The position numbers were made by a program, and so were the translations under genes. This document shows positions 41,005 through 41,181 of a stretch of 41,181 nucleotides of DNA, in pieces. The stretch covers positions 1 to 41,181 of the forward strand of contig JACMLU010000017.1 of the NCBI GenBank assembly GCA_014379405.1. Direction: 5' to 3'. The notes under the pieces are model-generated. The model did no database searches. It saw only the letters and a program-made list of their open reading frames with translations, and had not been told where the DNA came from. This stretch comes from Flavobacterium sp. GTDB lineage: Bacteria; Bacteroidota; Bacteroidia; Flavobacteriales; Flavobacteriaceae. How positions within the stretch are numbered: position 1 is the first letter of the stretch; each line of letters begins with the position of its first letter.

Positions 41005-41181
41005 TTATTCTTTATCTAGTTTGTATTTTGCTAAATCCATTCCGAAGTTTAAATTTTTAATTGCTACTAGTTCATCTAGTTCAGTTAAAGATTTTTTACC
41101 TAAATTACGTAATTTCATTAGTTCATTTTTATTGAAAGATACTAAATCTCCAATTGTATCAAATTCAGCCGCTTTTAAAAA
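41005..41181 (-). CDS. rpoA: RNA polymerase alpha subunit (3' end only)
   Basis: The last 58 codons and the TAA stop of a minus-strand gene cut by the window edge. The translation includes [34 protein letters not shown] and the end [11 protein letters not shown], which is the alpha C-terminal domain that contacts promoter DNA and activators. The order rpoA-rplQ is the normal end of the large ribosomal-protein operon. Confidence 0.95.
   Translation of the reverse strand, partial: FLKAAEFDTIGDLVSFNKNELMKLRNLGKKSLTELDELVAIKNLNFGMDLAKYKLDKE

Overview
The window is chromosomal DNA of a Flavobacteriia bacterium, most likely Flavobacterium or a close relative. The grounds are low GC, Bacteroidota-type promoters (a -7 box TAnnTTTG with TTG about 20 bases upstream), little use of Shine-Dalgarno sites, a type IX secretion (T9SS) C-terminal signal on a giant surface protein, a surface-lipoprotein export motif, and familiar flavobacterial gene sets. 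No rRNA, tRNA, CRISPR, intact insertion sequence or prophage was seen.

Layout. 1-6.4 kb: 3' part of a giant HYR/LamG adhesin with a T9SS signal, then a small secreted Cys-rich protein whose start codon reads ATA. 6.5-13.6 kb: hisS, a MacB-like permease, prmC, a GNAT acetyltransferase, an overlapping ribD-HAD phosphatase-yigZ operon, and a hot-dog thioesterase. 13.7-16.5 kb: dnaA, a low-molecular-weight protein tyrosine phosphatase and an RsmI-like methylase. 16.5-22 kb: a BamA-like barrel, a lysozyme-fold exported protein, and the tight operon dapF-GNAT-mltG-DUF2279. 22.2-27.1 kb: an HtrA protease, a divergent Lrp-type regulator and alanine dehydrogenase, and an APC permease. 27.1-28.2 kb: a small accessory patch with an orphan lipoprotein between palindromic repeats and a possible insertion-sequence end. 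28.2-38.6 kb, all minus strand: a five-LysM NlpC/P60 hydrolase, a 105-aa unknown protein, two tandem aconitases (acnA-type and acnB), a MoxR ATPase and a SurA-like isomerase. 39-41.2 kb: carA, rplQ and the 3' end of rpoA.

Functional themes are cell-envelope biogenesis (mltG, LysM-NlpC, BamA-like, SurA-like, HtrA), central metabolism (aconitases, alanine dehydrogenase, carA, dapF, ribD) and information processing (dnaA, hisS, prmC, rplQ, rpoA).

The most unusual signals lie outside ordinary genes. First, a family of degenerate 7-base tandem arrays occurs at six places. In four of them the array contains or overlaps the stop codon of a gene, in one it fills a whole intergenic gap, and in one it has entered the prmC coding sequence. 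Second, a 13-codon leader ORF between the acnB promoter and acnB closely resembles the first residues of the neighbouring acnA. Third, a structured palindromic element lies between rplQ and carA. Fourth, an HAD phosphatase overlapping ribD is a candidate for the unassigned dephosphorylation step of riboflavin synthesis.
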